A DNA stretch of 64,000 nt from Bacillus sp. E(2018) (GCF_005503015.1 NZ_SCOL01000004.1:1-64000), one strand, 5' to 3'. Shown: positions 8,446 to 16,497, counted from the stretch's first letter. Numbers and translations are program-made. The notes: a model not told the origin generated them from the letters alone.

Positions 8446-8606
8446 ATAGGAGCTTTAATAATGTTAAGTTTTAATTTAAATATTAAACAATTATTATCAA
8501 TAAAATTAATTTATTTAACTTTGAATATTAATATTTTAATAAAAACTATTCACGTAATTAATTCTAAGGTATATAATCTAATTAATTGATATGAAAGGAG
8601 AATGAG

Positions 8607-8972
8607 ATGGCACACCCATTACTTACAAATTGTCCAGTTTGTTCACAAACGTTAAAGATTACTAAGCTTCACTGCACACATTGTCATACGACAATCGAGA
8701 ACGAATTCGAATTATCAAAATTTGCGTCACTAACGAAAGAGCAACTTCATTTTGTTGAAGTCTTTCTTGTATGCAGAGGCAATATTAAAGAGGTTGAAAA
8801 AGAGCTAGGGATCTCGTATCCAACAGTTCGAGGCAAGCTGAACGACATTGCCTCTTCATTAGGGTACGAATCTAAAAAGAAGAATGAGGTAGACGAGAAA
8901 AAGATTGTTATGATGCTTGAACGTGGAGAGATTACGCCAGATGAAGCAATCAAAATGCTAAAAGATGAATAG
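8607..8972 (+). CDS. DUF2089-family zinc-ribbon, HTH-like protein
   Basis: 121 residues. An N-terminal zinc ribbon is given by CPVC (residues 9-12) and CTHC (23-26). It is followed by a DNA-binding-like helix-turn-helix segment (GNIKEVEKELGISYPTVRGKLNDI), as in DUF2089 proteins, which suggests a transcription factor. The C-terminus (MMLERGEITPDEAIKMLKDE) is a SHOCT-like short helical motif also found at the start of the next gene and of the YvlB-like gene at 63634. AAAGGAG precedes the ATG. It is the first gene of a three-gene operon. Confidence 0.8.
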   Translation: MAHPLLTNCPVCSQTLKITKLHCTHCHTTIENEFELSKFASLTKEQLHFVEVFLVCRGNIKEVEKELGISYPTVRGKLNDIASSLGYESKKKNEVDEKKIVMMLERGEITPDEAIKMLKDE

Positions 8973-8983
8973 GAGGATAAGGT

Positions 8984-9385
8984 ATGAAAAGTGAGATCGA
9001 GAAAGTCTTAACGATGGTTCAAGAAGGTAAAATCGATACGGATAAAGGTTCAGAATTAATTCAGGTCCTACAAGAAAAAGAACAGAGTCCAGCAATTAAA
9101 TCAGTAAGCCATATATCTCGTGCATCTTCTAACTACAGCGATAAAACCTTGAAGATTCGTGTTGTATCTGAGAGTGACAATGTGAATGTGAACCTCCCTA
9201 TCAAACTAGTAAAGGTTGTATTAGCAGCAGGCCACAACATTGCTTTAAAGATTCCCCAATCTGAACAGTATGTAAAAGATATTGATATTAATTTGATACT
9301 TGAAGCTATTGAAAACGAACTGGATGGACAGATTGTTGATGTGAAATCAGCAAACGGGGATACCGTTTCAATTACGATTGAGTAG
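8984..9385 (+). CDS. SHOCT-like domain protein
   Basis: 133 residues, 11 bases after the DUF2089 gene behind AGGAGG. The first 25 residues (VLTMVQEGKIDTDKGSELIQVL) form the SHOCT-like motif found in YvlB. The rest is a beta-rich domain with DKTLKIRVVSESDNVNVNLPIKLVK, the same kind of strand pattern seen in DUF4097/YvlB adhesion-like domains. Probably works with its two neighbours in envelope-stress or regulatory sensing; that is inference from the pairing. Confidence 0.7.
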   Translation: MKSEIEKVLTMVQEGKIDTDKGSELIQVLQEKEQSPAIKSVSHISRASSNYSDKTLKIRVVSESDNVNVNLPIKLVKVVLAAGHNIALKIPQSEQYVKDIDINLILEAIENELDGQIVDVKSANGDTVSITIE

Positions 9386-9395
9386 GGCTTATAAT

Positions 9396-9677
9396 ATGTT
9401 CCATGTAAATGTAAAAACAAAAGAGGCAAAGTTCTCAATCCCTGTCCCTTATGTCCTATTAAATATCGGTATATCCATTCTTACTTCTAAAGTATTCATT
9501 CACCATGCAAACAAATGGTCGAAACCTCATCTTGATAAGAAAAACATAAACTTTTCTTTCCCTTCCATAGATCAATCAGAACTAAAACCTATTATTAAAG
9601 AGCTAAAAAAGCACAAAGGATTAGAGCTTGTTAATGTGAAAGCACAAGATGGAACTGAAGTGATTGTGAGATTGTAA
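9396..9677 (+). CDS. Hypothetical protein, third gene of the DUF2089 operon
   Basis: 93 residues from the ATG at 9396 (TAGGG eight bases upstream); the same frame could start six codons earlier at a TTG. It contains the strand pattern KEAKFSIPVPYVLLNIGISILTS, which parallels VNVNLPIKLVKVVLAAGHNIAL of the preceding protein, and ends VNVKAQDGTEVIVRL against VDVKSANGDTVSITIE. The two proteins therefore look like diverged tandem copies of one domain, this one lacking the SHOCT-like segment. Confidence 0.6.
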   Translation: MFHVNVKTKEAKFSIPVPYVLLNIGISILTSKVFIHHANKWSKPHLDKKNINFSFPSIDQSELKPIIKELKKHKGLELVNVKAQDGTEVIVRL

Positions 9678-9761
9678 AATAAGTAACAACACAGTTGAAA
9701 GGTTTCTGATTCCGCAAAAGCATTCATAACAAAAAAAAGTTAAATAAATAGTTAAACAAAT

Positions 9762-9797
9762 GAGTGCTTTTCTGTAGTGGAAAAAGCGCTCTTTTTT
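9762..9797 (+). terminator. Terminator of the DUF2089 operon, GTGC-type element
   Basis: GAGTGCTTTTC pairs with GAAAAAGCGCTC and is followed by six T. The left arm belongs to the GAGTGC family seen at 4536, 6084 and 6216. Confidence 0.7.
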
Positions 9798-9858
9798 ATG
9801 CATGAGTTGATTGTCGATGAAAGAGGAATATGAATAAGCAGTCGAGAAGAAGAGAATG

Positions 9859-9899
9859 GGCTAGTTAAGGATAAAGTTTTAGCTCAGTCAAAACTAGCC
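9859..9899. repeat. Inverted repeat upstream of the DNA-repair gene
   Basis: Perfect eight-base arms GGCTAGTT and AACTAGCC stand 25 bases apart and end 50 bases before the start at 9949. There is no T-run, so it is not a terminator. It could be a leader hairpin or an operator; nothing else supports either. Confidence 0.35.
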
Positions 9900-9948
9900 G
9901 TGTCCATTTTCAACACAATACGTAAAAACTAAGAAGGATGTGCAATAG

Positions 9949-10656
9949 ATGAATGCAGAAGATGTGATGAAAGAACTTGAAGCTCTTGGCAAGGAAAGAA
10001 CGAAGAAAATCTATGTCTCAAATGGTGCCAAAGAACCGGTGTTTGGCGTAGCTACTGGTGCTATGAAGCCAATAGCTAAAAAAATCAAAAAAAATCAACC
10101 CTTAGCTGAAGAACTTTACGCGACAGGAAATTACGATGCGATGTACTTTGCAGGAATTATAGCTGATCCAACCAACATGACTGAAAATGATTTTGAGCGT
10201 TGGATTGACGAAGCTTATTTTTATATGTTGTCCGATTATGTAGTAGCTGTAACTCTTTCTGAAACTGAAATGGCACAAGAGTTGGCGGACAAATGGATCG
10301 CAAGCGGTGAAGAGCTCAAGATGTCAGCAGGTTGGAGTTGTTACTGCTGGCTATTAGGTAATCGTCCAGACAGTGAATTTTCTACAGCGAAGTTAGAAAA
10401 AATGCTGGAGGTTGTAAAAGATACCATTCATGATGCGCCTGAACGGACAAAATCCTCCATGAATAATTTTGTTTATACAGTGGGTGTCTCATACGTGCCA
10501 TTACATGAACAAGCGGTTGAGACGGCAAACGCTATAGGACCGGTAGAAATGAAACAGGACAAGAAAAAATCAAGATATCTACTTGCTTCTGAAAATATAC
10601 AAAAAGCGATAGATCGAGGACAGATTGGTTTTAAGAGGAAATATGTAAGGTGTTAA
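9949..10656 (+). CDS. DNA alkylation repair protein (AlkD/HEAT-like)
   Basis: 235 residues, all-helical, of the DNA alkylation repair enzyme family. The N-terminus (VMKELEALGKERTKKIYVSNGAKEPVFGV) and the MYFAGIIADP and SAGWSCYCWLL segments are typical of this HEAT-repeat family; AlkD-type members excise bulky or cationic alkylated bases. Which lesion this one handles is not clear, as the subfamily differs from the B. cereus AlkD in sequence around the pocket. AAGGATG precedes the ATG by nine bases. The next gene starts 34 bases on. Confidence 0.8.
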   Translation: MNAEDVMKELEALGKERTKKIYVSNGAKEPVFGVATGAMKPIAKKIKKNQPLAEELYATGNYDAMYFAGIIADPTNMTENDFERWIDEAYFYMLSDYVVAVTLSETEMAQELADKWIASGEELKMSAGWSCYCWLLGNRPDSEFSTAKLEKMLEVVKDTIHDAPERTKSSMNNFVYTVGVSYVPLHEQAVETANAIGPVEMKQDKKKSRYLLASENIQKAIDRGQIGFKRKYVRC

Positions 10657-10690
10657 CTTTTTTTATCTAACCATGAAGAGGATGATACCA

Positions 10691-10861
10691 ATGAACCGTG
10701 ACAGAATCGTGATTGTAATAAGTTTATTAGTAATTGCTTTCCTTCTTTATTGGAGTAGATTCCAACAAGGAAAAACATACACTGAAATTATTATTATGTA
10801 TACACCAGCATTTGTAATTCCTTTGATTTTTTATCTCATTAAAAAATTTAGAACGAAATAA
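10691..10861 (+). CDS. Small two-helix membrane protein
   Basis: 56 residues from the ATG at 10691, chosen because AGAGGATG lies eight bases upstream; an in-frame ATG at 10673 has no site. Two helices (about 5-20 and 30-50) surround a polar loop, with a basic end. No family recognised. The next gene begins 24 bases downstream. Confidence 0.55.
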   Translation: MNRDRIVIVISLLVIAFLLYWSRFQQGKTYTEIIIMYTPAFVIPLIFYLIKKFRTK

Positions 10862-10885
10862 TCATATTAAATTTAGGAGGTTGCT

Positions 10886-11254
10886 GTGAAGTTTAGTCGG
10901 AAGTATATTTTTTCGCTCTTGTTTCTGTTTCTCACTAGTTTTGTGATATATGAATTTTTATATGAACCATTTCCAATCAAGAAGTTTAATCATGTTCAAG
11001 TAGTTAAGATGGTGGATCAAGCGGAAGGGAATATGGTTAGGATACCTTCGCATTATCAAGGGTACCAATGGTATATGTCTAAGAATATAAACGCTGCTGA
11101 AAATATTGAAGGGCATATGAAAGAAAGAGGTTGGACACTTACAAAAAAGGAAGATCATCAATACTTTTTTGAAGGTGTGCAAGGAAATATAATCGTTAAA
11201 AGTGAAGTCTGGAAAAAGAATTATAAGATCTTTCGTTTTCCAGAAGGAATCTAG
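10886..11254 (+). CDS. Hypothetical protein with N-terminal membrane anchor
   Basis: 122 residues starting with GTG behind AGGAGG. Residues 7-25 form one hydrophobic helix followed by a small extracytoplasmic-looking domain with many aromatic residues (HYQGYQWYMSKN, HQYFFEGVQGNIIVKSEVW). No Cys follows the helix, so it is an anchor and not a lipoprotein signal. Family not recognised. It lies in a run of same-strand genes from 9949 to 11620. Confidence 0.6.
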   Translation: MKFSRKYIFSLLFLFLTSFVIYEFLYEPFPIKKFNHVQVVKMVDQAEGNMVRIPSHYQGYQWYMSKNINAAENIEGHMKERGWTLTKKEDHQYFFEGVQGNIIVKSEVWKKNYKIFRFPEGI

Positions 11255-11281
11255 TAAAATTTCTAATAAGAGGGATTAAAA

Positions 11282-11620
11282 ATGACACAGGATTTTTATT
11301 GTGATGAAGTATTGAGTGGAAAAACGCAGGTGGAAAAAGTAAAAGAGACAGAAAATGTCATAGCTTACTATCATACAAGACCTTTTTATCCCATTCACAT
11401 TGTGGCCATACCTAAAAAACATATCCCGTCATTGATCACATTAGATGAGCGTGATAATGAATTATTGCTAGAACTAATGAGTGTCGTTAAAGAGGTAGCG
11501 AGAAAGGTTACAGATGAACATGGAGCTTGCCGGGTAATTACAAATGTAGGTGACTACCAGGATTCCAAACATTTGCATTGGCACATTGTTTCAGGAAAAC
11601 CAAAGGGAAAAATTCAATAG
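11282..11620 (+). CDS. HIT family protein
   Basis: 112 residues. The histidine triad is HLHWHIV at residues 97-103 (His97, His99, His101). The N-terminal half has the expected ARYFHTRPFYPIHIVAIPKKHI-like pattern of HIT hydrolases, which cleave nucleotide phosphoramidates or dinucleoside polyphosphates using the middle-to-last His as nucleophile. The chain is at the short end for the family. Last gene of the rightward run; the convergent small membrane gene follows after 41 bases. Confidence 0.88.
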   Translation: MTQDFYCDEVLSGKTQVEKVKETENVIAYYHTRPFYPIHIVAIPKKHIPSLITLDERDNELLLELMSVVKEVARKVTDEHGACRVITNVGDYQDSKHLHWHIVSGKPKGKIQ

Positions 11621-11661
11621 TTCAAATTACAAGAAACCTGCTTTTTAAGTGGTTTTATTGA

Positions 11662-11925
11662 TTAGGCGGAAAAAGCTATATTATTTAAAGAAAATATTAA
11701 ATAGAGAATAAATACAATCACAAACAAAACATAAAACAAACCGATATAGATTTCGATTTTACCGAGACCTTTATTTAAAACAATCATCAAAATGAAAAAG
11801 AGAACAGATATTAGTAAGGGATTTTTCCAATACCCAGCACCTGATGCAAATTTATATATAAAGTACAGTGCCGTTAGAAGCCACAAAGTGATTGTAATAG
11901 GATATATATATTTTTTTGTATTCAA
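11662..11925 (-). CDS. Three-helix small membrane protein
   Basis: 87 residues if it starts at the TTG at 11925, which has GAGGAG eight bases upstream. A longer version from a TTG at 12024 would add 33 residues but has no ribosome binding site, so the shorter form is preferred. Three hydrophobic segments (ITLWLLTALYFIYKF, LLISVLFFILMIVL, IGLFYVLFVIVFILYLIF) fill most of the chain. No family recognised. It is convergent with the HIT gene. Confidence 0.55.
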   Translation of the reverse strand: MNTKKYIYPITITLWLLTALYFIYKFASGAGYWKNPLLISVLFFILMIVLNKGLGKIEIYIGLFYVLFVIVFILYLIFSLNNIAFSA

Positions 11926-12053
11926 AAAATGATTCTCCTCAGTTTTAGAATGTATATTATTAATAAACCCCTGTACATATCTTACAACATGTTTCCAATG
12001 TTGTGCGAGGGATGTTCTTATCAAAATTCACATTAACTTTCATACAAATATGA

Positions 12054-12081
12054 AAGAGCTATGAACAAATCCATAGCTCTT
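12054..12081 (-). terminator. Hairpin after hrtA
   Basis: Ten-base arms AAGAGCTATG and CATAGCTCTT lie 11 bases past the hrtA-like stop. The T-run on the minus side is short, so termination may be partial. Confidence 0.6.
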
Positions 12082-12091
12082 CACCTTTATT

Positions 12092-12766
12092 CTACACAAC
12101 CAAGCCATCGCTCATTTTTACAACATGATCAACATAAGAAAGCATTTCCTCGTCATGGGTGACCATAAGAGTCGTAATGTTTAAGGTTTTCGTTAGATCT
12201 TGGATAAGTGACATAATCTCTTTAGATTTCTTTGTATCCAGACTTGCAGTCGGTTCATCTGCAAAGAGAACTTTCGGCTTATGGACAACCGCTCGAGCGA
12301 TAGCGACGCGCTGTTTCTCTCCACCGGATAAAGAAGAGGGATAAGCATGTTTTCGATGGGATAAACCAACACGGTCTAAAATATAATCAATTTCTTGTTC
12401 ACGTTTTTCATTTTTCATTTTCACTTCAGATACATCTAACATGAGGCTTAATTGCTCCCGAACGGTTAAAAACGGGACAAGATGTGCAAATTGAAAAACA
12501 AAACCGAACTTCTTGGCTCTTATGCCGCGCATTTCCTCTGACGTCATGGAAGTTAAATTATGTCCATTAAAATAAATATTTCCGTCTGATGCAGGCTGCA
12601 GCCCTGCAGCAATGGTTAGCAGGGTACTCTTACCTGAACCTGATGGGCCAACTAAGGCTGTAATTTCACCCTCTTTAAGTGTAAGGTTTACTCCTTTCAA
12701 AACCTCTTCGTTTACATCACCATTTCTAAACGTTTTTCGTAATTCATCAATCGTAAAGATATCCAT
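12092..12766 (-). CDS. hrtA: HrtA-like ABC transporter ATPase (haem efflux)
   Basis: 224-residue ATPase of the MacB-type ABC class. Walker A GPSGSGKST at 40-48, signature LSGGEKQRVAIARA near 143, Walker B VLFADEPTASLD near 166, H-loop VTHD near 202. Cut four bases downstream of the permease stop, so translationally coupled. With HrtB it would form a mechanotransmission-type pump that takes haem or similar hydrophobic compounds out of the membrane. The hrtA label rests on the permease and on the adjacent HssRS-like pair. A peptide-antibiotic exporter is the alternative. Confidence 0.8.
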   Translation of the reverse strand: MDIFTIDELRKTFRNGDVNEEVLKGVNLTLKEGEITALVGPSGSGKSTLLTIAAGLQPASDGNIYFNGHNLTSMTSEEMRGIRAKKFGFVFQFAHLVPFLTVREQLSLMLDVSEVKMKNEKREQEIDYILDRVGLSHRKHAYPSSLSGGEKQRVAIARAVVHKPKVLFADEPTASLDTKKSKEIMSLIQDLTKTLNITTLMVTHDEEMLSYVDHVVKMSDGLVV

Positions 12767-12769
12767 ATA

Positions 12770-13804
12770 TTAAACCTCTCCTTGTTGTATGGCTTGTAAA
12801 GGTTCAACTTTTTTGATTTGTAATCCAGAAAGTGTAGCTCCAATAAATCCAATCACGAGGAAGACGATTGATAATTGCAGAGTGGTTTCGTTCGTTAACT
12901 GATAAGGCATATCCTTAGGTGCAATTTCCTTGAATAATTGGCTAAAACCAACAGAAAGAGTAAGGGATATGATCGTGATGTATAGCATTTGTGTCCACAT
13001 CATTTTAAACAGATCGCTCGTTTTGACGCCGATTGCTTTCAATATGCCATAAAGTCCAATCTTTTGAACGTTCATCATATAAAAGAAGATGCCGAACAGC
13101 ATTCCACTAATCACGATGAGAAACCAAACGATCATATTTAAAGACATTTGTTCTGCATTATAACTAGGAATGGTCGTAAGGAAATCTTTATTCGAAAAAG
13201 ATTGCAGCTCTTTGAAATTTAGTGTTTCATCTGCACCTGGTATGAAAAGTAGCTGCATTTCTTCAGCTCGATACATCTGCTTGTAATCTTCCATATTCAG
13301 AAAAGCAACTGGAGCATGACTGAACTTTTTTTGCTCAACAAAATCCTTAACAACAAGCGGTTCGTTGAATGGTTTATGTGTTAAGGTATCACCAACTTTA
13401 ATGCCGTCTTTCTCTAATGAACGGTCTAGAACGATTTCCCCGGGTGCCACTGATTGGAATAATTTCGAATCGGTTGAAGCAACAAAAGCAACGCTTCGTT
13501 GTTTGTCACTCTCATCGTCTATAAATCCCATTTGTATAGAGAGTGCAGCAGCATTTTTATGTTTGGTTAACACTTGCTCTCGAAGCTTATTATCAATTCT
13601 AGAGAGGTTGTAATTTTCTTCTGCGTCACTATTCATATAGAACTGGCCGTTAGGCAAGTCTTTAATTAAGGCAGCGTTATCTTGTGATAACCCATTGGCC
13701 AAACCAGAAATAATAAACGTTAACAAACTTACGAGAAAGATGATGGAACCTAATATGAAAAACCTCATTTTATTTTTTTTAATTTCTTTCCATGCAATGC
13801 TCAT
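12770..13804 (-). CDS. hrtB: HrtB-like ABC transporter permease (haem efflux)
   Basis: 344 residues of the FtsX/MacB permease class: one N-terminal helix (FFILGSIIFLVSLLTFIISGLANGL), a roughly 190-residue extracytoplasmic domain, then three helices containing FFYMMNVQKIGLYGILKAIGVKTSDLF. The length, the SGLANGL and QKIGxxGILKAIGxKT segments and the end KVEPLQAIQQGE match what I recall of S. aureus HrtB (351 residues). GGAGGAGAG precedes the ATG. A candidate HssR box lies 45-64 bases upstream. It starts the hrtBA unit, separate from the regulators by a terminator. Confidence 0.8.
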   Translation of the reverse strand: MSIAWKEIKKNKMRFFILGSIIFLVSLLTFIISGLANGLSQDNAALIKDLPNGQFYMNSDAEENYNLSRIDNKLREQVLTKHKNAAALSIQMGFIDDESDKQRSVAFVASTDSKLFQSVAPGEIVLDRSLEKDGIKVGDTLTHKPFNEPLVVKDFVEQKKFSHAPVAFLNMEDYKQMYRAEEMQLLFIPGADETLNFKELQSFSNKDFLTTIPSYNAEQMSLNMIVWFLIVISGMLFGIFFYMMNVQKIGLYGILKAIGVKTSDLFKMMWTQMLYITIISLTLSVGFSQLFKEIAPKDMPYQLTNETTLQLSIVFLVIGFIGATLSGLQIKKVEPLQAIQQGEV

Positions 13805-13848
13805 AACTTCTCTCCTCCAATCTTTTTACATCCTTAGTTTAGAATCGT

Positions 13849-13868
13849 TATATGAACGGACAATGAAC
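13849..13868 (-). promoter_or_regulatory. Candidate HssR-binding direct repeat before hrtB
   Basis: On the minus strand two GTTCAT hexamers stand 11 bases apart (13863-13868 and 13852-13857), the second extended to GTTCATAT. The S. aureus HssR site in front of hrtAB is, as I recall, GTTCATATT twice with the same 11-base period. Position and spacing therefore fit a response-regulator site for the neighbouring HssR-like protein. Confidence 0.65.
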
Positions 13869-13908
13869 AACACGTTACAAAACGTTGGAGAGAAGGGAAG
13901 AGATGCAT

Positions 13909-13947
13909 AAAAAAAGGCACCACCAATGTATGTTCATTGAGAGTGCC
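13909..13947 (-). terminator. Terminator after hssS
   Basis: GGCAC...CAATG and CATTG...GTGCC form an interrupted stem on the minus strand, followed by seven T. It separates the regulator operon from hrtBA. Confidence 0.75.
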
Positions 13948-13966
13948 TGAGTATTTTAAGGTGTTT

Positions 13967-15346
13967 TTAATCAATAGGGAGTTCTACGGTAATTGTTGTT
14001 CCTTCGTTCTCCTTACTTTTTACAACCGTTTTTCCATCATGCAGTTTTACAATGGTAGCGACGATCGATAGTCCGAGTCCGGTACCATCTATTGTTTTCG
14101 AACGAGCAACATCTGCTCGATAAAAGCGGTCAAAAATTCTTTCAACTTCCTCTTCATTCATGCCAATACCCGTATCTTTAAAGATGATCATGATGGATTT
14201 TTCTCTTTTTTCAACTGATACCTCAATGCTTCCTTCACGTGTATTATACTTTATGGCATTGGTAAGAAGGTTGTCCCATACGGTGCTTAATAGAGAAGGA
14301 TCTCCGAAAAATTCGGTATCTGGTAAGGAATAACTAAGCATAATTCCTTTCTCATTGATCAGCCATTGATAATTTCGAATCAGTTCTTTAATTTGTTGTG
14401 AAACATTGAGATGTTTTCTCTGTAAAATATCTTCGTTTCGATCCAGTGAAGCAAGAAGCAATAATTGCTTCGTTAAGTTCGAGAGTCTACTGATTTCATC
14501 ATTTATTACAGAGATGTACTTTGTGCGTTCAATTGAACTCAGTTCTTCTTTTTCTAACAGGTTGGTATATCCTTTTATATTCGACAACGGTGACTGAATA
14601 TCATGAGAGATATTTGAGATAAATTCTTTTCGCATCTCATCTGACTGTTCTAGTTTTCGAGCCATGTGCTGAAAACTTTGAGAGAGCACGCCAAGTTCAT
14701 CGTTTCGCCTCGTATCGAGCTCAACAGAGAAGCTTCCCTTTGAGAGCGATTTTGTAGCGGTGTTCAATTTTGAGATAGGTCTCACTAAATATTTTGTGCT
14801 AACCACTACCATTAAGATACTAAGAACAATCATCAATCCAAAAAGCCATCCGAAAAGTACATGCATTTCATTAAAAAGGAGTTTGATATCAGGTCGAATA
14901 AACAGAGCGTACTTTTTTTCCTGATGTGTTAGAGGAACGCCGATCGAATTACTTAGTTCGTTTGCAAAAAATCCCGTTACAAATGTTTGTTTTGGAAAAT
15001 GAAGAATTCCATGATAGATCTCACCATTAAGTACAGATTCTTTCGTGGAAGATGAAAGGGATGTGTTACGAAATTTTGCACCGAAGTACGTTTCGTTTCC
15101 GGAACTCTCAACAAGGTAGATCTGATACCCAATCGTAGATAGGTTTCTTAAGTAATCGTTCAGGTTGATAGTAGGGTGTTTTTCCACAAAAGAAGCCATC
15201 TCAAGCGCAATTCCTGTATTTTTTTGATCATTAGCTGGCTTTAGTTTTTCCTGATAGTATGTATTGGAAGCAACAAAGGCTAATACGCCGCTTAAAAGCA
15301 TGATGCCAATCGTTATGACGACAAATTTGGTATATAGCGATTTCAT
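13967..15346 (-). CDS. hssS: HssS-like sensor histidine kinase
   Basis: 459 residues: helix 1 (about 8-28), a roughly 130-residue outer sensor domain, helix 2 (about 163-183), HAMP, then the HisKA domain with the phosphoacceptor His248 in EFISNISHDIQSPLSNIKGY and an HATPase domain (WDNLLTNAIKYN, DTGIGM, GTGLGLSI). The His position and the SHD-x-QSPL block agree with S. aureus HssS, which senses haem stress in the membrane. Its ATG overlaps the regulator stop by four bases. Haem as the signal is inferred. Confidence 0.82.
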   Translation of the reverse strand: MKSLYTKFVVITIGIMLLSGVLAFVASNTYYQEKLKPANDQKNTGIALEMASFVEKHPTINLNDYLRNLSTIGYQIYLVESSGNETYFGAKFRNTSLSSSTKESVLNGEIYHGILHFPKQTFVTGFFANELSNSIGVPLTHQEKKYALFIRPDIKLLFNEMHVLFGWLFGLMIVLSILMVVVSTKYLVRPISKLNTATKSLSKGSFSVELDTRRNDELGVLSQSFQHMARKLEQSDEMRKEFISNISHDIQSPLSNIKGYTNLLEKEELSSIERTKYISVINDEISRLSNLTKQLLLLASLDRNEDILQRKHLNVSQQIKELIRNYQWLINEKGIMLSYSLPDTEFFGDPSLLSTVWDNLLTNAIKYNTREGSIEVSVEKREKSIMIIFKDTGIGMNEEEVERIFDRFYRADVARSKTIDGTGLGLSIVATIVKLHDGKTVVKSKENEGTTITVELPID

Positions 15347-16020
15347 TTTTTTACCTCCAATAAATAACCAACCCCACGAACCGTTTTAATTTGAAAGTCA
15401 TCTGTCAGGTTTGAAAAACGTTCTCTTAACCTTTTTACATGTACATCTACCGTGCGATCGTCGCCTTCATAATTCAAGCCCCAAATGTGTTGAATGAGTT
15501 GATCTCGTGTAAAAGCCTGCATTGGATTCGAGATGAAAAAATATAGCAATTCAAATTCTTTCAAAGGTAATAGTATCGTTACATCGTTAATATAAACTTC
15601 ATAGCTTTTTTTGTTTACCGTTGTGCGTCCTAAGCTGATAATGGATTCATCTTGGTGTTTATCGTATCTTCTTAAAAGTGCCTTGATTCGAAATAGTAAT
15701 TCTCTCGCTTCAAATGGTTTTACGAGATAATCATCTGTTCCGGATATATAGCCCTGCTCTTTATCTTCAATCTGATTTTTGGATGTTAGTAGAATCACAG
15801 GAATATCGTAATTTTCTCGTATTTCTTTTGTTAACGAAAAACCGTCCATAAAGGGCATCATCACATCAATTACAGCGAGATCAAACCTCTTAAGGCGTAA
15901 GATATCTAAAGCTTCAATGCCATCTTTAGCTTGAGAGACCTGATACCCTGCTTCACTTAGATGATGATGCAGAAGCTCTAGTATATTTTTATCATCATCT
16001 ACAATTAAAATATGGTTCAC
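15343..16020 (-). CDS. hssR: HssR-like response regulator
   Basis: 225 residues of the OmpR/PhoB type. The receiver has Asp9/Asp10, phosphoacceptor Asp52 in VIDVMMPFMDG, a Thr/Ser switch in ILLTSK and Lys in YLVKPFEARELL. The winged helix shows LPLKEFELLYF and GDDRTVDVHVKRLRERF. The segment ISGTDDYLVKPFEARELLFR is very close to what I recall of S. aureus HssR. It starts at GTG behind AGGAGG. Predicted to activate hrtBA through the direct repeat at 13849-13868. Confidence 0.83.
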   Translation of the reverse strand: MNHILIVDDDKNILELLHHHLSEAGYQVSQAKDGIEALDILRLKRFDLAVIDVMMPFMDGFSLTKEIRENYDIPVILLTSKNQIEDKEQGYISGTDDYLVKPFEARELLFRIKALLRRYDKHQDESIISLGRTTVNKKSYEVYINDVTILLPLKEFELLYFFISNPMQAFTRDQLIQHIWGLNYEGDDRTVDVHVKRLRERFSNLTDDFQIKTVRGVGYLLEVKK

Positions 16021-16132
16021 GATGTAATCCTCCTAATGAGAATCAAGTATGCAGTGGTATTAGCAACATTAGTCTATCCGAAATGGTTGATATTCACAAA
16101 TTTCAGCTTTGTTTCAACGACTCAGCCACAGC

Positions 16133-16164
16133 AAAAAAAGCCAGCCATAAGGCTAGCTTTTTTT
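16133..16164. terminator. Bidirectional terminator hairpin
   Basis: AAAAAAAGCCAGCC and GGCTAGCTTTTTTT form a hairpin with a T-run in both directions. On the minus strand it ends the microprotein transcript 19 bases after its stop. Confidence 0.75.
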
Positions 16165-16182
16165 GTGGCTTTAATGGTTAGG

Positions 16183-16266
16183 TTAGCCGATTCTCTTCTT
16201 GTTTTTCTTGCTTTTAGCACGTTTTTTAGAAGATAAAACCCCGTTTAAGATACTAATGAAACTCAC
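16183..16266 (-). CDS. 27-residue basic microprotein
   Basis: A GTG at 16266 follows GGGGGG by eight bases; 27 codons later the frame stops and a terminator begins 19 bases on. The product has a hydrophobic/amphipathic N-half (MSFISILNGVL) and a very basic C-half (SSKKRAKSKKNKKRIG), a pattern found in membrane-surface or nucleic-acid-binding peptides. Being framed by a strong ribosome binding site and its own terminator makes it a plausible gene. Function unknown; no homologue recognised. Confidence 0.5.
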   Translation of the reverse strand: MSFISILNGVLSSKKRAKSKKNKKRIG

Positions 16267-16438
16267 AATGAATTCCCCCCATATAGAACTTCGGAAAAGA
16301 GAATATTCGGTGTATCCTCTCTTCTCCATATCTTATGCAACCTTGACTAAAATGTTTGGACAAACTGTATCAAATCACTCCTGGAAGTAAAAATACACAT
16401 GCACCTAATGAAACATTGAAAAAAATTTTCTGAGTTTA

Positions 16439-16468
16439 TGAATAAGATTGTAAGTTAGTGGGATTCTA
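16439..16468 (+). promoter_or_regulatory. Candidate sigma-G promoter of the SASP gene
   Basis: TGAATA, 17 bases, then GATTCTA, 30 bases before the SASP start. The -35 matches the sigma-G consensus; the -10 deviates from CATACTA at three places. SASP genes are made in the forespore, which supports the call. Confidence 0.45.
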
Positions 16469-16497
16469 AGATTAGAAAAGAAAGGGAGGTGAATTAA

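Noticed and set aside
12092..16020. Bce-type bacitracin sensing and export module
   Set aside because: The permease is 344 residues with four helices, not the 10-helix BceB of about 650, and the kinase has a large outer sensor domain, unlike BceS.
16012..16390. Two plus-strand frames across the hssR leader and the microprotein gene
   Set aside because: They cross a terminator and oppose better-supported minus-strand features; no ribosome binding sites.
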